The translations under genes were made by a program, and so were the position numbers. A stretch of 44,551 nt of DNA from Actinomycetota bacterium (GTDB lineage: Bacteria > Actinomycetota > Acidimicrobiia > Spongiisociales > UBA5794): assembly GCA_030125685.1 (NCBI GenBank), contig JASJYA010000003.1, positions 1-44,551 on the forward strand, read 5' to 3'. Position 1 is the stretch's first letter. Each line of letters opens with the position of its first letter. The notes under the pieces were generated by a model, which had not been told where the DNA came from, did not search any database, and worked only from the letters and a program-made list of their open reading frames with translations. Positions 8,553 through 17,518 of the stretch are shown piece after piece.

Positions 8553-9638
8553 CTACATTTCTTCCCCAATCGCACCGACAACAGCTTCGGCTTCTGCATT
8601 CTCACCTGCATCTTCCGCCTCGTCTTCTATCACACCCACGGCGCGCAACACCTGATCCTGGAGCTGCATCGAGAGTTCCGGGTTCTGCTTGAGGTGGTCC
8701 TTCGCCTTCTCACGGCCCTGACCGAGCTGCTCGCCGTCGTAGGTGTACCACGCTCCTGCCTTCTGCACGATACCCTGCTCCACAGCAACATCGAGCAAAC
8801 TGCCCTCGCGTGAGATGCCTTCACCGAACATGATGTCGAACTCGGCAAGCCGGAACGGCGGTGCGACCTTGTTCTTGACGATCTTTGCACGCACCCGGTT
8901 ACCGATGTTCTCGGTTCCGACCTTGATCGCCTCGATGCGGCGGATGTCGATCCTCACACTCGAATAGAACTTGAGAGCGCGCCCGCCAGGCGTCGTTTCA
9001 GGATTTCCAAAAACGATGCCTATCTTCTCGCGGAGCTGGTTGATGAAGATCACAGTCGTTTGGGAACGGTTGATGGAGCCTGCGAGCTTGCGCAGGGCCT
9101 GGGACATCAGGCGAGCCTGGAGCCCCATGTGGACGTCACCCATATCTCCTTCGAGTTCGGCGCGCGGCACAAGAGCTGCAACCGAGTCGATGACGATAAC
9201 GACCAAGGCTCCGGAGCGGATTAACACATCGGTGATCTCAAGGGCTTGTTCACCGGTATCGGGCTGGGAGATCAGCAACTTGTCAATATCGACACCGATC
9301 GCCCTGGCGTACATCGGGTCAAGGGCGTGCTCGACGTCAATGAACGCCGCAGTGCCGCCGTTACGCTGAGCCTCAGCGAGTATGTGAAGAGCAAGCGTCG
9401 TCTTGCCGGAAGACTCCGGCCCGAAGATCTCGACAATTCTCCCCCGCGGCACTCCCCCGATCCCGAGGGCGAGATCCAGGGAGAGCGCACTGGTCGAAAT
9501 CGAATCGATCTTGCGTATGTCGTTCGCGCCGAGGCGCATGATGGCGCCCTTACCGAACTGACGGTCGATCTGGGCCATCGCGATCTCAAGGCTCTTCTCA
9601 CGGTCGGTCTGGTCACGGTTGCTCTTTTCTACAGCCAT
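8553..9638 (-). CDS. recA: recombinase RecA
   Basis: [58 protein letters not shown]. Confidence 0.98.
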   Translation of the reverse strand: MAVEKSNRDQTDREKSLEIAMAQIDRQFGKGAIMRLGANDIRKIDSISTSALSLDLALGIGGVPRGRIVEIFGPESSGKTTLALHILAEAQRNGGTAAFIDVEHALDPMYARAIGVDIDKLLISQPDTGEQALEITDVLIRSGALVVIVIDSVAALVPRAELEGDMGDVHMGLQARLMSQALRKLAGSINRSQTTVIFINQLREKIGIVFGNPETTPGGRALKFYSSVRIDIRRIEAIKVGTENIGNRVRAKIVKNKVAPPFRLAEFDIMFGEGISREGSLLDVAVEQGIVQKAGAWYTYDGEQLGQGREKAKDHLKQNPELSMQLQDQVLRAVGVIEDEAEDAGENAEAEAVVGAIGEEM

Positions 9639-9742
9639 TTTCGGCTCCCTTTCATCGATTACCGTCACGGTACCGAGCGCCTACGACAGATTACGTCGCG
9701 AATCACACGAATGACATTCATGTGTGTAAGACATGACACTAA

Positions 9743-9758
9743 CCGAACGTTTGTTCGA
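9743..9758. promoter_or_regulatory. LexA (SOS) box upstream of recA: CCGAACGTTTGTTCGA
   Basis: CGAAC-N4-GTTCG operator about 105 bp upstream of the recA start. Confidence 0.88.
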
Positions 9759-9881
9759 TGTCGAGGACTCCAACGCGCCAAGCGAAAGCCCCAGTTCTCT
9801 GGGCCACACTCCACGAATACGGACCAGAACCCTGGGTTCCAGCGCCCGCTGTTCTCTGTGCTACCTGCGGCACATACCGGA

Positions 9882-10454
9882 CTATGAACCCTGGGTTTGG
9901 GTTTGCTCAAGGGGGAGGGAGTCGATCGGCTCATAGGTGAGGCCGGTGGGGGTTCGGCGAGTGCGCAGAAAGGTGATGTCTCGGACGGTGATCGGAACGC
10001 GGAATTCGCTAAATGAATCGAAGAGCTTTCTGAGATCCCGCGCCGGCCTGAGGCGAGAGATCGTCAGGTGCGGCGTGAAGGGACGCTCTTCGGGTGCAAA
10101 GCCGACATCGACCACCGCTTCTTCGCACACCGCAGCGAGATACTCCAACAATCCGCTCGGATCATCCACCGCTGCAAACACGACGCCTGCGTGTGACGCT
10201 CTCGGAAACGCACCGAGCCCGGAACACCAGACCTTTCCGGGCGTGGTGTCCACCGTCTCAGACAAACGATGCATGATACGTTCGGCTTCGCTGTCAGAGC
10301 ACTCCCCCAAGAACCGAAGAGTGACATGCCAGTTCTTCGGCGGAGGCCTCCTGCCAGGGATCGGTGAACCAATGCCCGCCTCGGCGAGAGCCGCCGACAG
10401 AGCGTGCCGTTCATCGTTGCTGAGGTCGATTGCCAGAAATGCGTGGTCGATCAC
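9882..10454 (-). CDS. thpR: RNA 2',3'-cyclic phosphodiesterase
   Basis: HVTLRFLGE and HLTISRL paired HxT/S-hydrophobic motifs of the 2H phosphoesterase family; overlaps cinA by 4 bp. Confidence 0.92.
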   Translation of the reverse strand: MIDHAFLAIDLSNDERHALSAALAEAGIGSPIPGRRPPPKNWHVTLRFLGECSDSEAERIMHRLSETVDTTPGKVWCSGLGAFPRASHAGVVFAAVDDPSGLLEYLAAVCEEAVVDVGFAPEERPFTPHLTISRLRPARDLRKLFDSFSEFRVPITVRDITFLRTRRTPTGLTYEPIDSLPLEQTQTQGS

Positions 10455-11692
10455 GACTCAAGAATCGCTCGCCGCACGAGATGCAGCGCGGCAGTTGCGG
10501 TGTGCGCCCGCACCTGCTCTCTGTCCCCCGGCATGTGGAGCGTCCTCACCGTGGCAACCGAAGGTGTGGCGACCGCAACGATCATCGTCCCAACTGGCTG
10601 TTCGAGTGGTTCGGGGCCTGCAGAACCCGTGACCGCGACGGCGACATCCACACCCAGGACCGAGCGCGCACCACGGGCCATTGCCTCGGCTGTCTCCTCT
10701 GAGACGACACCGTGACTTGCAATGGTCTCAGGCGGCACGCCGAGAATCCCGAGCTTGAGGTCGGAGGCATACGCCACGATCGAACCCCGGAATGTCGCGC
10801 TCGCTCCCGGCAGGCTGGTAAGCCTCCGACCGACGAGTCCGCCGGTCGCGGACTCCGCGGTTCCGATCATCCAGCCCCGCTTCTCCAGTTCGGTGCGGAT
10901 GACCCGTTCGATCGTGTCGTCATCGGCCCCGAAAATCACGTTTCCGATCCGGCTCCGTACCTCGCTCTCAACAGGTGCAATGAGCGCACGGGCCTCCTCC
11001 TGTGTGTCAGCGAGGGCGGTAAGGCGAATCTTGATCTCACCCGAAGACGCGAGAAACGCCACGGTCGGATTCTTCCCGACGTCAAAGAGATCCTGAAGCT
11101 CCTCCCCGACCTTCGCCTCGGACATTCCCCAACTCCGAAGCACCCGGCTCACCACCGCGCGGCCACCGCCGGCCTGCTCCCGCAAGAACGGAAGGACGAG
11201 CTCGTCAACCATCGCAAGCATCTCCCCAGGCACTCCGGGAAGGGAGAACACCCAACACCCTTCAATGAGGATTCGGAATCCGGGAGCTGAGCCTTTCGCG
11301 TTTACGACGACATGCGATTCTTCTGGCCGATACGCCTGCCGCAGATTCGATTCCGGGAACGGCTTATCAGGCCTCATCCAGTTCCACCGCTTCCTCAGCA
11401 CATGCTCATGTGTCTCGTCGTAGATAAGGGGGACGCCCGCGACGCCCGCGACGGCGCTCCGAGTGATGTCATCAGCCGTTGGGCCAATGCCACCGGTGAT
11501 GATGAGCGCATCGGCCCGGCTTACGGCGAGCCTGATCGCCGCACCCATGCGATCCGCATTGTCACCGACGACGGCCTGGTTGATGTGGGTGAATCCGCTC
11601 TCAGCCAACCGGATCGCGATGTCTTTCGCATTCGTGTTGGCGATCTGCCCCAGAAGCAGCTCCGTACCGACCGCGAGCGTCTCGACGATCAC
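10451..11692 (-). CDS. cinA: competence/damage-inducible protein CinA (nicotinamide-nucleotide amidase)
   Basis: VIVETLAVGTELLLGQIANTNAKDIA (GTG start), GGIGPTADDIT, C-terminal TAESATGGLVGRRLTSLPGAS. Confidence 0.95.
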   Translation of the reverse strand: MIVETLAVGTELLLGQIANTNAKDIAIRLAESGFTHINQAVVGDNADRMGAAIRLAVSRADALIITGGIGPTADDITRSAVAGVAGVPLIYDETHEHVLRKRWNWMRPDKPFPESNLRQAYRPEESHVVVNAKGSAPGFRILIEGCWVFSLPGVPGEMLAMVDELVLPFLREQAGGGRAVVSRVLRSWGMSEAKVGEELQDLFDVGKNPTVAFLASSGEIKIRLTALADTQEEARALIAPVESEVRSRIGNVIFGADDDTIERVIRTELEKRGWMIGTAESATGGLVGRRLTSLPGASATFRGSIVAYASDLKLGILGVPPETIASHGVVSEETAEAMARGARSVLGVDVAVAVTGSAGPEPLEQPVGTMIVAVATPSVATVRTLHMPGDREQVRAHTATAALHLVRRAILES

Positions 11693-13005
11693 GGCGCCAC
11701 CACCGTCGCTGCTAGGTCGATGCCGTACGCGCCGTCGATCGTCGCGGTAACCCACTCCCCCTCGGCGCCCGAGTCGAGAAGGATCACGCCGTCGATCTCC
11801 GGCGCCTCCCGGTAAGAACGCCCAACCGCTTGGCCGTCCTCGACCTGGTCGATAAGAATGTCGAGTGTGCGACCGACCGTCCGGGCGTTCGCGGCCGCCG
11901 ATATGTCATCCTGGAGTCCCTGCAGATGACGCATCCGCTCGGTGATCTCGTCGTGCGGAATCTGGTCCGGCATCGTTGCGGCGTCGGTTCCGTCTTCGGC
12001 CGAGTATGGGAAGAACCCTGCCCAATCGAGCCGCGCCTCCTCGAGAAACGCAGCAAGGCCTTCGACATCCTCATCTGTCTCCCCCGGATACCCGACAATG
12101 AAGCTCGACCGGGTCGCTGCCCCGGGAGCTGCGTCGCGGATGCGTTCGATGAGCGCGAGATGCTTCTCGCCACTCCCGGATCTCCGCATAGACCGAAGCA
12201 GAGACGGCGAAGAATGCTGGAGCGAGAGATCGAAGTATTCGGCGATCACCCGGTGACCCGCCATCACGTCGATCAGTCCCTGGCGGATCTCCCGCGGAAA
12301 GAGATAGTAGAGGCGGAGCCTTCCGAGGCCGCCGACAGACGCTGCCCGCTCGACCAGATCCTCGATCGACCCCGCGTCGTTGTCTCTGCCGTACGCGGCG
12401 AGATCCTGGGCAACGAGCACGATTTCCTGAATCCCGTCCGCGATGAGTCCTTCGATCTCGGCGATGACGCTATCGCCGGGGCGCGATCGCTGCCTGCCTC
12501 GGATGAGGGGTATTGCACAGAAGGCACACGTCTTGTTGCACCCCTCAGCGACCTTCACGTAGGCGAACGGCGTTGAAGGCGTCGGGCGTTTCACCACATC
12601 GAGGATGTCCATGCGCGAACGCCGAAATCCGGGGAACTCGATTGGGCGCCATCCGGTGAGGGCATCGAGCTCGTCGATGATATCGGGATAGCGATCGAGT
12701 CCGATGACGGCGTCAGCCTCAGGAAGCGCTTCGATGAGTTCCCGTTCGTACCGCTGCGCCATGCATCCGATCACCACGAGTTTGGCGTCTCGCCGTTTCG
12801 CCTCCGCGAGTTCGAGAATCGTGTCGATCGACTCTCGTCGGGCGTCCTCAATGAACGCGCACGTGTTCACCATCACGACATCCGCTGATTGTAGATCAAC
12901 AGCATCCCGATATCCCGAATCGCCGAGAATCGCGGTGATCTTGTCGGAATCAACCTGATTCTTCGAGCAGCCGAGCGTCGTGAGCCAAAGAGTGGGGGCA
13001 GACAT
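11689..13005 (-). CDS. rimO: ribosomal protein S12 methylthiotransferase
   Basis: LTTLGCSKNQVDSDKI, radical SAM CNKTCAFCAIPLIRGRQRSR, C-terminal TRAM. Confidence 0.95.
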   Translation of the reverse strand: MSAPTLWLTTLGCSKNQVDSDKITAILGDSGYRDAVDLQSADVVMVNTCAFIEDARRESIDTILELAEAKRRDAKLVVIGCMAQRYERELIEALPEADAVIGLDRYPDIIDELDALTGWRPIEFPGFRRSRMDILDVVKRPTPSTPFAYVKVAEGCNKTCAFCAIPLIRGRQRSRPGDSVIAEIEGLIADGIQEIVLVAQDLAAYGRDNDAGSIEDLVERAASVGGLGRLRLYYLFPREIRQGLIDVMAGHRVIAEYFDLSLQHSSPSLLRSMRRSGSGEKHLALIERIRDAAPGAATRSSFIVGYPGETDEDVEGLAAFLEEARLDWAGFFPYSAEDGTDAATMPDQIPHDEITERMRHLQGLQDDISAAANARTVGRTLDILIDQVEDGQAVGRSYREAPEIDGVILLDSGAEGEWVTATIDGAYGIDLAATVVAP

Positions 13006-13149
13006 CGTGTGAGTGTACGACGGCGTCGCTACACACTTGAAGGGACTCTTCGAATGTAAGCGGGGTCACCTGGGTGGGAGTCGGGGTATTCGTCCATGGG
13101 ACACATGAAGTTCAGCCGGTCTCTCTGAAACGAGGGCGTTGCCCAGCGG

Positions 13150-13272
13150 CCCCCTCTGGCCTCGCGAGCTCGGCCTTCTCCCCCGTCCTTCGGCTGAGGG
13201 AGAGGAAGCACCGTTCTTCTCTCTCCCGCGCAGCGGGGAGATGCCGAGGAGCGTAGCGACGAGGTAGAGGGG
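13150..13272. repeat. BIME-like inverted pair of ~58-bp REP-like units (copy R1)
   Basis: Right unit ttcttctctctcccgcgcagcggggagatgccgaggagcgtagcgacgaggtagaggg; the left unit is its imperfect reverse complement. Related to copies at 28571 and 35104. Confidence 0.75.
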
Positions 13273-13312
13273 GCGAAAAAACACGGCGAGTCCACCGAGA
13301 CCCGCAGACCGC

Positions 13313-14194
13313 TTAGTCGAGGGGCACCATCTCTCCCACTCGTTTGCGGAAACGGATGCGTTCGGTGTACCCGACGGTCTCTGCCATCGCGATCGCCTTG
13401 TCGCGGTCACGCCCGGCGTCACCTGGAACGTGAGCATCAGAAGCGAGAGTTATCGGAACGCGGTGATTGTAAAACCGTTCGAGGAGCGGCTTGCTCGGGT
13501 ACATCTCTCGGGCCGGCTGGTACAGACCGGCTGTTGACACCTCCACCGCGGTGCCGCCTCGTGCTGCTGCAACCGCCAACTCCTCGTACAGGTCTTCGGG
13601 CGGTTGAGGGAGGAACACGCCCTGTTTCTTTATAACGTCAGCATGGGCGAGGACGTCGAAGAGGCCAGACGCCGCTAACTCGGTCTCGGTACGGAAGTAT
13701 TCCTCATACGCCTCCACCGGCCCTCGACGGTTGAACTCGAACACCTGGTCAGGGAGATCAAGACCCCAGGCGCCGAGCCAGTGAGTAGCGGCAACGAGAA
13801 AGTCGAAAGGATACGGTTCGAGGAATTCGGCGACCGCCTCAGCAGTCTCAGGGAAGAAATCGACCTCAAGCCCGAGCAGCACGGGGAGGCCGCGGTCCTT
13901 GGCGTCGACGACGGCCTGGACGTACCGCTCAAGGGACAGGACTCGCTCAGAGGCCACGTACGACTTGGTGTACTCCCGGAGATCCTTTCGCGGATCTTCC
14001 TTCCACCACGTGCCGAGCACCGGGGCAGATTCGACGCACCTGTAGAGATGCTCGGTGAAGCCAATCTCGTCTGCACCCCGAGAGAGCGCTGTCTCGACGA
14101 ACGCCTCGATGTGATCTATCGGGTACTGACCCGGCGGGGGACCCTCACCGTCGTACGGCCCATGTTTGTGGAGATGGACGTGGTAGTCACCCAT
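13313..14194 (-). CDS. PHP-domain phosphatase (histidinol-phosphatase HisJ-like)
   Basis: GDYHVHLHKHGPYDGEG..., IGFTEHLYR, LGLEVDFFPE, HADVIKKQG, ITLASDAHVPGD PHP motifs. Confidence 0.88.
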   Translation of the reverse strand: MGDYHVHLHKHGPYDGEGPPPGQYPIDHIEAFVETALSRGADEIGFTEHLYRCVESAPVLGTWWKEDPRKDLREYTKSYVASERVLSLERYVQAVVDAKDRGLPVLLGLEVDFFPETAEAVAEFLEPYPFDFLVAATHWLGAWGLDLPDQVFEFNRRGPVEAYEEYFRTETELAASGLFDVLAHADVIKKQGVFLPQPPEDLYEELAVAAARGGTAVEVSTAGLYQPAREMYPSKPLLERFYNHRVPITLASDAHVPGDAGRDRDKAIAMAETVGYTERIRFRKRVGEMVPLD

Positions 14195-14198
14195 TGCG

Positions 14199-14268
14199 GG
14201 TGACAGGTTACAGGTGACAGGTGACAGCAGTCAGGTGACAGGTAACAGCTAACAGGCGACAGCTGGCA
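14199..14268. repeat. ten tandem degenerate heptamers (GGTGACA-type)
   Basis: GGTGACA GGTTACA GGTGACA GGTGACA GCAGTCA GGTGACA GGTAACA GCTAACA GGCGACA GCTGGCA read consecutively. Confidence 0.9.
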
Positions 14269-14289
14269 CGTGCTCACCTGTGACCTGCC

Positions 14290-14703
14290 TTACCTGGCTT
14301 CGGGTATCTCTATGCCGCGGTCGATAAGGTGGCCCTTGATCACGCCGATGCGCGCCCTGATCTTGGGCAGTCCCATTGCGTCCTCGATGCCCTTGTTGAT
14401 CTTCACACCACCGAGATTGCCCATCTCGCCCGTGGAAGCCCCGACGCTGCCTGCCTGCACGACGAGGTCGATTCGTTGGGCCTCGATCATCTTCGCCTGA
14501 CCTCGCAACGCCGCAAGCTCACGCAACAGATCCTCATCCGCACGACCCGAGTCCAGCTCGTCAGCGAACCCGGTGGCCTCTTCGCGCAGCCGGTCCCGCT
14601 CTTGGAGAAGCTCGTGCTTCTGGGTGAACGCATCGTCCGGGAGGTCAAGTATCCGTCTCTGAACGTCGGCGAGCCTCTTGGTGATATCGGTTGTATCTGG
14701 CAT
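14290..14703 (-). CDS. conserved hypothetical coiled-coil protein
   Basis: Charged helical ORF (DITKRLADVQRRILDLPDDAFTQKHELLQERDRLREEATG...) in a tight operon context. Confidence 0.7.
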   Translation of the reverse strand: MPDTTDITKRLADVQRRILDLPDDAFTQKHELLQERDRLREEATGFADELDSGRADEDLLRELAALRGQAKMIEAQRIDLVVQAGSVGASTGEMGNLGGVKINKGIEDAMGLPKIRARIGVIKGHLIDRGIEIPEAR

Positions 14704-14712
14704 GAACTCACT

Positions 14713-16050
14713 CTACAGCGACAGGGCCGGTCGCGCGAGCCTGTTGAAACCCTCCTCCATGGCAGCGACGAGTTGATCGATCTCTTCGTCTCCCATCACT
14801 GTGGAGACAGCCGCCGTACAGGTGTTGATCATCAGGAAGCCGGCGTCAAGAAGATGGTCGAGCAGCATCTTGAGGCGACGCGACTCCTCCGGTGTGGCGA
14901 AGGTTTCGCGGTAATTCCTCGGAGCGCTCTCCTTGAGGTGCACGCGGAACATCGATCCTCCCCCGGTGACACACGCTGCGACGCCCGTCTCCAAGATCGC
15001 ACCCTCGATGCCCTCCACAGCTCGTTTCGCGAGACGATTGACTCGCTCCACAGCCTCGCGGTCGTACATCTGCATCGTCACGAGACCCGCCGTCATCGTC
15101 ACCGGGTTGGCCGAGAACGTTCCTGAATGGGGGAACAGCACCTTGTCAGCGAGCGGATTCATCACGTCCATGACGTCTGTACGCCCTGCAATAGCGCCGA
15201 CAGGGAATCCGCCGCCGATGAGCTTCCCCATCGCGGTCAGATCAGGACGAGCGTCGTACCACTCCTGAGCGCCGCCGTATTCGGAGCGGAAAGTTATGAC
15301 CTCGTCGAATACGAGAAGTGAGCCGTCCGAATCAGTCCAGTCGCTCAACGCGGAGACGAACTCCTGGGACGCGGGCATCAGCCCAACTCGATGAGGCATC
15401 GGGTCGAGCAGAACACACGCAAGCTCTCCTCTGTGCTCATCAAGGATTGCGAGAGCAAGGCCGGGGTTGTTGAAAGGGATAACGACAACGTTATCGAGCA
15501 CGGAGGAAGGCGTGCCGAATGCGACCGGTACAGACACAGGGCGGTCCGCACTCCCCCAGTCAGTGGGCTTCGACATCTGGCTCACTTCGGCGTAGTCGTA
15601 CAGCCCGTGGTACGCCCCCTCCACCTTGGCGATTTTGGAGCGCCCGGTGAACGCCCTTGCCGCTTTTAGCATCCCCATGACGGCTTCGGTGCCCGAATTC
15701 ACGAACCGCAGTTTCTCGAAGCTATCGCTCCGCCCACAGAGGTGCTCGGCGTAGCGAACCTCGATCTCAGTCGCCATGGTGAAAGCGGTACCGCGGTTGA
15801 GCTGCTCAGTCACCGCCGCGACGACCTCCGGGTTGGCGTGTCCGTGAATCAGAGACGCCATGTTGTTCGCGAAGTCGATACGTTCCACACCCTCGATATC
15901 GGTGACCCGGCATCCAGAAGCCCGATCGGCGTACAAAGGATGAGGGTCTCGCAGCACGGTGTTGCGACTGACACCGCCGGGAAGAACCTTAAGGGCGCGC
16001 TCGTACAGTGACGCGCTCCGAGACGGCGGTCGTGGCGCGTCAGTGATCAC
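14713..16050 (-). CDS. class III (GSA aminomutase-like) PLP aminotransferase, candidate beta-amino acid transaminase
   Basis: LPGGVSRNTVLRDPHPLYADRASGCRVTDIEG, FVNSGTEAVMGMLKAARAFTGR, VFDEVITFR, MGKLIGGGFPVGAIAG (PLP Lys), HSGTFSANPVTM. Confidence 0.88.
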   Translation of the reverse strand: MITDAPRPPSRSASLYERALKVLPGGVSRNTVLRDPHPLYADRASGCRVTDIEGVERIDFANNMASLIHGHANPEVVAAVTEQLNRGTAFTMATEIEVRYAEHLCGRSDSFEKLRFVNSGTEAVMGMLKAARAFTGRSKIAKVEGAYHGLYDYAEVSQMSKPTDWGSADRPVSVPVAFGTPSSVLDNVVVIPFNNPGLALAILDEHRGELACVLLDPMPHRVGLMPASQEFVSALSDWTDSDGSLLVFDEVITFRSEYGGAQEWYDARPDLTAMGKLIGGGFPVGAIAGRTDVMDVMNPLADKVLFPHSGTFSANPVTMTAGLVTMQMYDREAVERVNRLAKRAVEGIEGAILETGVAACVTGGGSMFRVHLKESAPRNYRETFATPEESRRLKMLLDHLLDAGFLMINTCTAAVSTVMGDEEIDQLVAAMEEGFNRLARPALSL

Positions 16051-16745
16051 TCTTCGCCCCCCAGGGATTCTTGGCGGATCGGAATCAGCTCTGCGCCCGT
16101 TCGTTCTGCTACGTACGAGAATTCCACCCCCGGGGCAAGCTCCACGAGCTGGAATCCCTCCGGGATCACATCGATCACCGCAAGATCGGTGTAAATACGA
16201 TCCACCACCGCGGGACCCGTCAGCGGATAGGTGCAGGACTCGACGAGCTTCGGTTCCCCCGCCCTGGTGCAGTGCTGGGTGATGACATAGATCGTCCTGA
16301 CTCCCGCGACAAGATCCATCGCGCCGCCAACGGCGGGGATCGCGTCCGGCGCGCCCGTTGACCAGTTGGCAAGGTCGCCGTGTTTGGAGACCTGGAGGGC
16401 GCCAAGCACGCAGAGGTCGATGTGGCCCCCTCGGATCATGGCGAAGCTGTCGGCGTGGTGGAAGAACGACGCCCCGGCAAGCGCGGTGACCCGGCGCTTC
16501 CCAGCGTTGATCAACTCAGGCTCGCCCTCGCCGAGTCCTGGCGACGGCCCCATGCCGAGCAGCCCATTCTCCGTGTGATAGATCACCTCTCTGCCTTCGG
16601 GCACGTATCCGGCCACCTGCTCGGGAATACCTATGCCAAGGTTGACATAGGCGCCGTCGGGGATGTCGAGTGCGGCTCTGCGGGCCATCTCGTCTCGCGT
16701 CAATCCAATTCGATTCGCTCCGCTCGTTGTCGCTTTCTCTGTCAC
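16047..16745 (-). CDS. 3-oxoacid / 3-oxoadipate CoA-transferase subunit B
   Basis: GAYVNLGIGIPEQVAGYVPEGREVIYHTENGLLGMGPSP; GGHIDLCVLGALQVSKHGDLANW; strongly PcaJ/ScoB-like. Confidence 0.93.
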   Translation of the reverse strand: MTEKATTSGANRIGLTRDEMARRAALDIPDGAYVNLGIGIPEQVAGYVPEGREVIYHTENGLLGMGPSPGLGEGEPELINAGKRRVTALAGASFFHHADSFAMIRGGHIDLCVLGALQVSKHGDLANWSTGAPDAIPAVGGAMDLVAGVRTIYVITQHCTRAGEPKLVESCTYPLTGPAVVDRIYTDLAVIDVIPEGFQLVELAPGVEFSYVAERTGAELIPIRQESLGGEE

Positions 16746-17452
16746 GGATAGGACACTCCTCGGGCAACGAGCTCGGATTCGTGGGCCGGCTCGTCAACTG
16801 CAACGACCAGGCTGACGAAGATCCCCGGCGTCACTACGCACTCAGGATCGATCTCCCCCGGTGCGACCACATCGGCAGCTTGGACGATCGTGGTTTTCGC
16901 CGCCATCGCCATGATCGGGCTGAAATTGCGTGCGGTCTTGTTGTACACCAGGTTGCCGTGATGGTCGGCGGCACGGCACTTGATGAGGGCGAAGTCCGCG
17001 GTGAGACCGTACTCGAGCACGTAGCTACGACCCTCGATCGTGCGCTGTTCCTTCCCGTCTGCGAGGGGCGTCCCGACAGACGTCGGCGTATAGAACGCGG
17101 GGATGCCCGCGCCGCCCGCCCTGATACGCTCCGCGAGGGTGCCCTGGGGCACAAGCTCGAGCGCCGTGCGCCCGCTCCGATACAACTCGGGGAAGACCGT
17201 GGAATTCGCCGTTCTCGGATACGAGCAGATCATCTTCGAGACTCTGCCTGCCTTGATCAACGCCGCCAAGCCCACCTCGCCGCTCCCCGTGTTGTTGTTG
17301 ACTACGGTGAGATCATTGGCTCCGTGGTCGATGAGAGCGTGGATCAGCTCAATAGGGCTCCCCGCCTCGCCAAAGCCGCCCACCATGACGATCGCCCCAT
17401 CAAAAATGTCCGCCACTGCTTCGCCGGTTGTCTCTATACGCTTGTTGATCAT
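16742..17452 (-). CDS. 3-oxoacid / 3-oxoadipate CoA-transferase subunit A
   Basis: IVMVGGFGEAGSPIELIHALIDHGANDLTVVNNNTGSGEVGLAAL; FALIKCRAADHHGNLVYNKTARNFSPIMAMAAK; PcaI/ScoA-like. Confidence 0.93.
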   Translation of the reverse strand: MINKRIETTGEAVADIFDGAIVMVGGFGEAGSPIELIHALIDHGANDLTVVNNNTGSGEVGLAALIKAGRVSKMICSYPRTANSTVFPELYRSGRTALELVPQGTLAERIRAGGAGIPAFYTPTSVGTPLADGKEQRTIEGRSYVLEYGLTADFALIKCRAADHHGNLVYNKTARNFSPIMAMAAKTTIVQAADVVAPGEIDPECVVTPGIFVSLVVAVDEPAHESELVARGVSYP

Positions 17453-17518
17453 CGGGTGTGCTGCTCCTCCAAGACGTCCGACGCTACCAATCGTAGGCTG
17501 TTCACTCGGTCCACTCGC

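Noticed and set aside
14199-14268. CRISPR array
   Set aside because: The repeat period is 7 bp with no spacers; there is no CRISPR repeat-spacer structure and no cas gene in the window.
14329-15126. 265-aa plus-strand ORF opposite the aminotransferase
   Set aside because: His/Arg-rich shadow translation of a confident minus-strand gene pair; no motifs.
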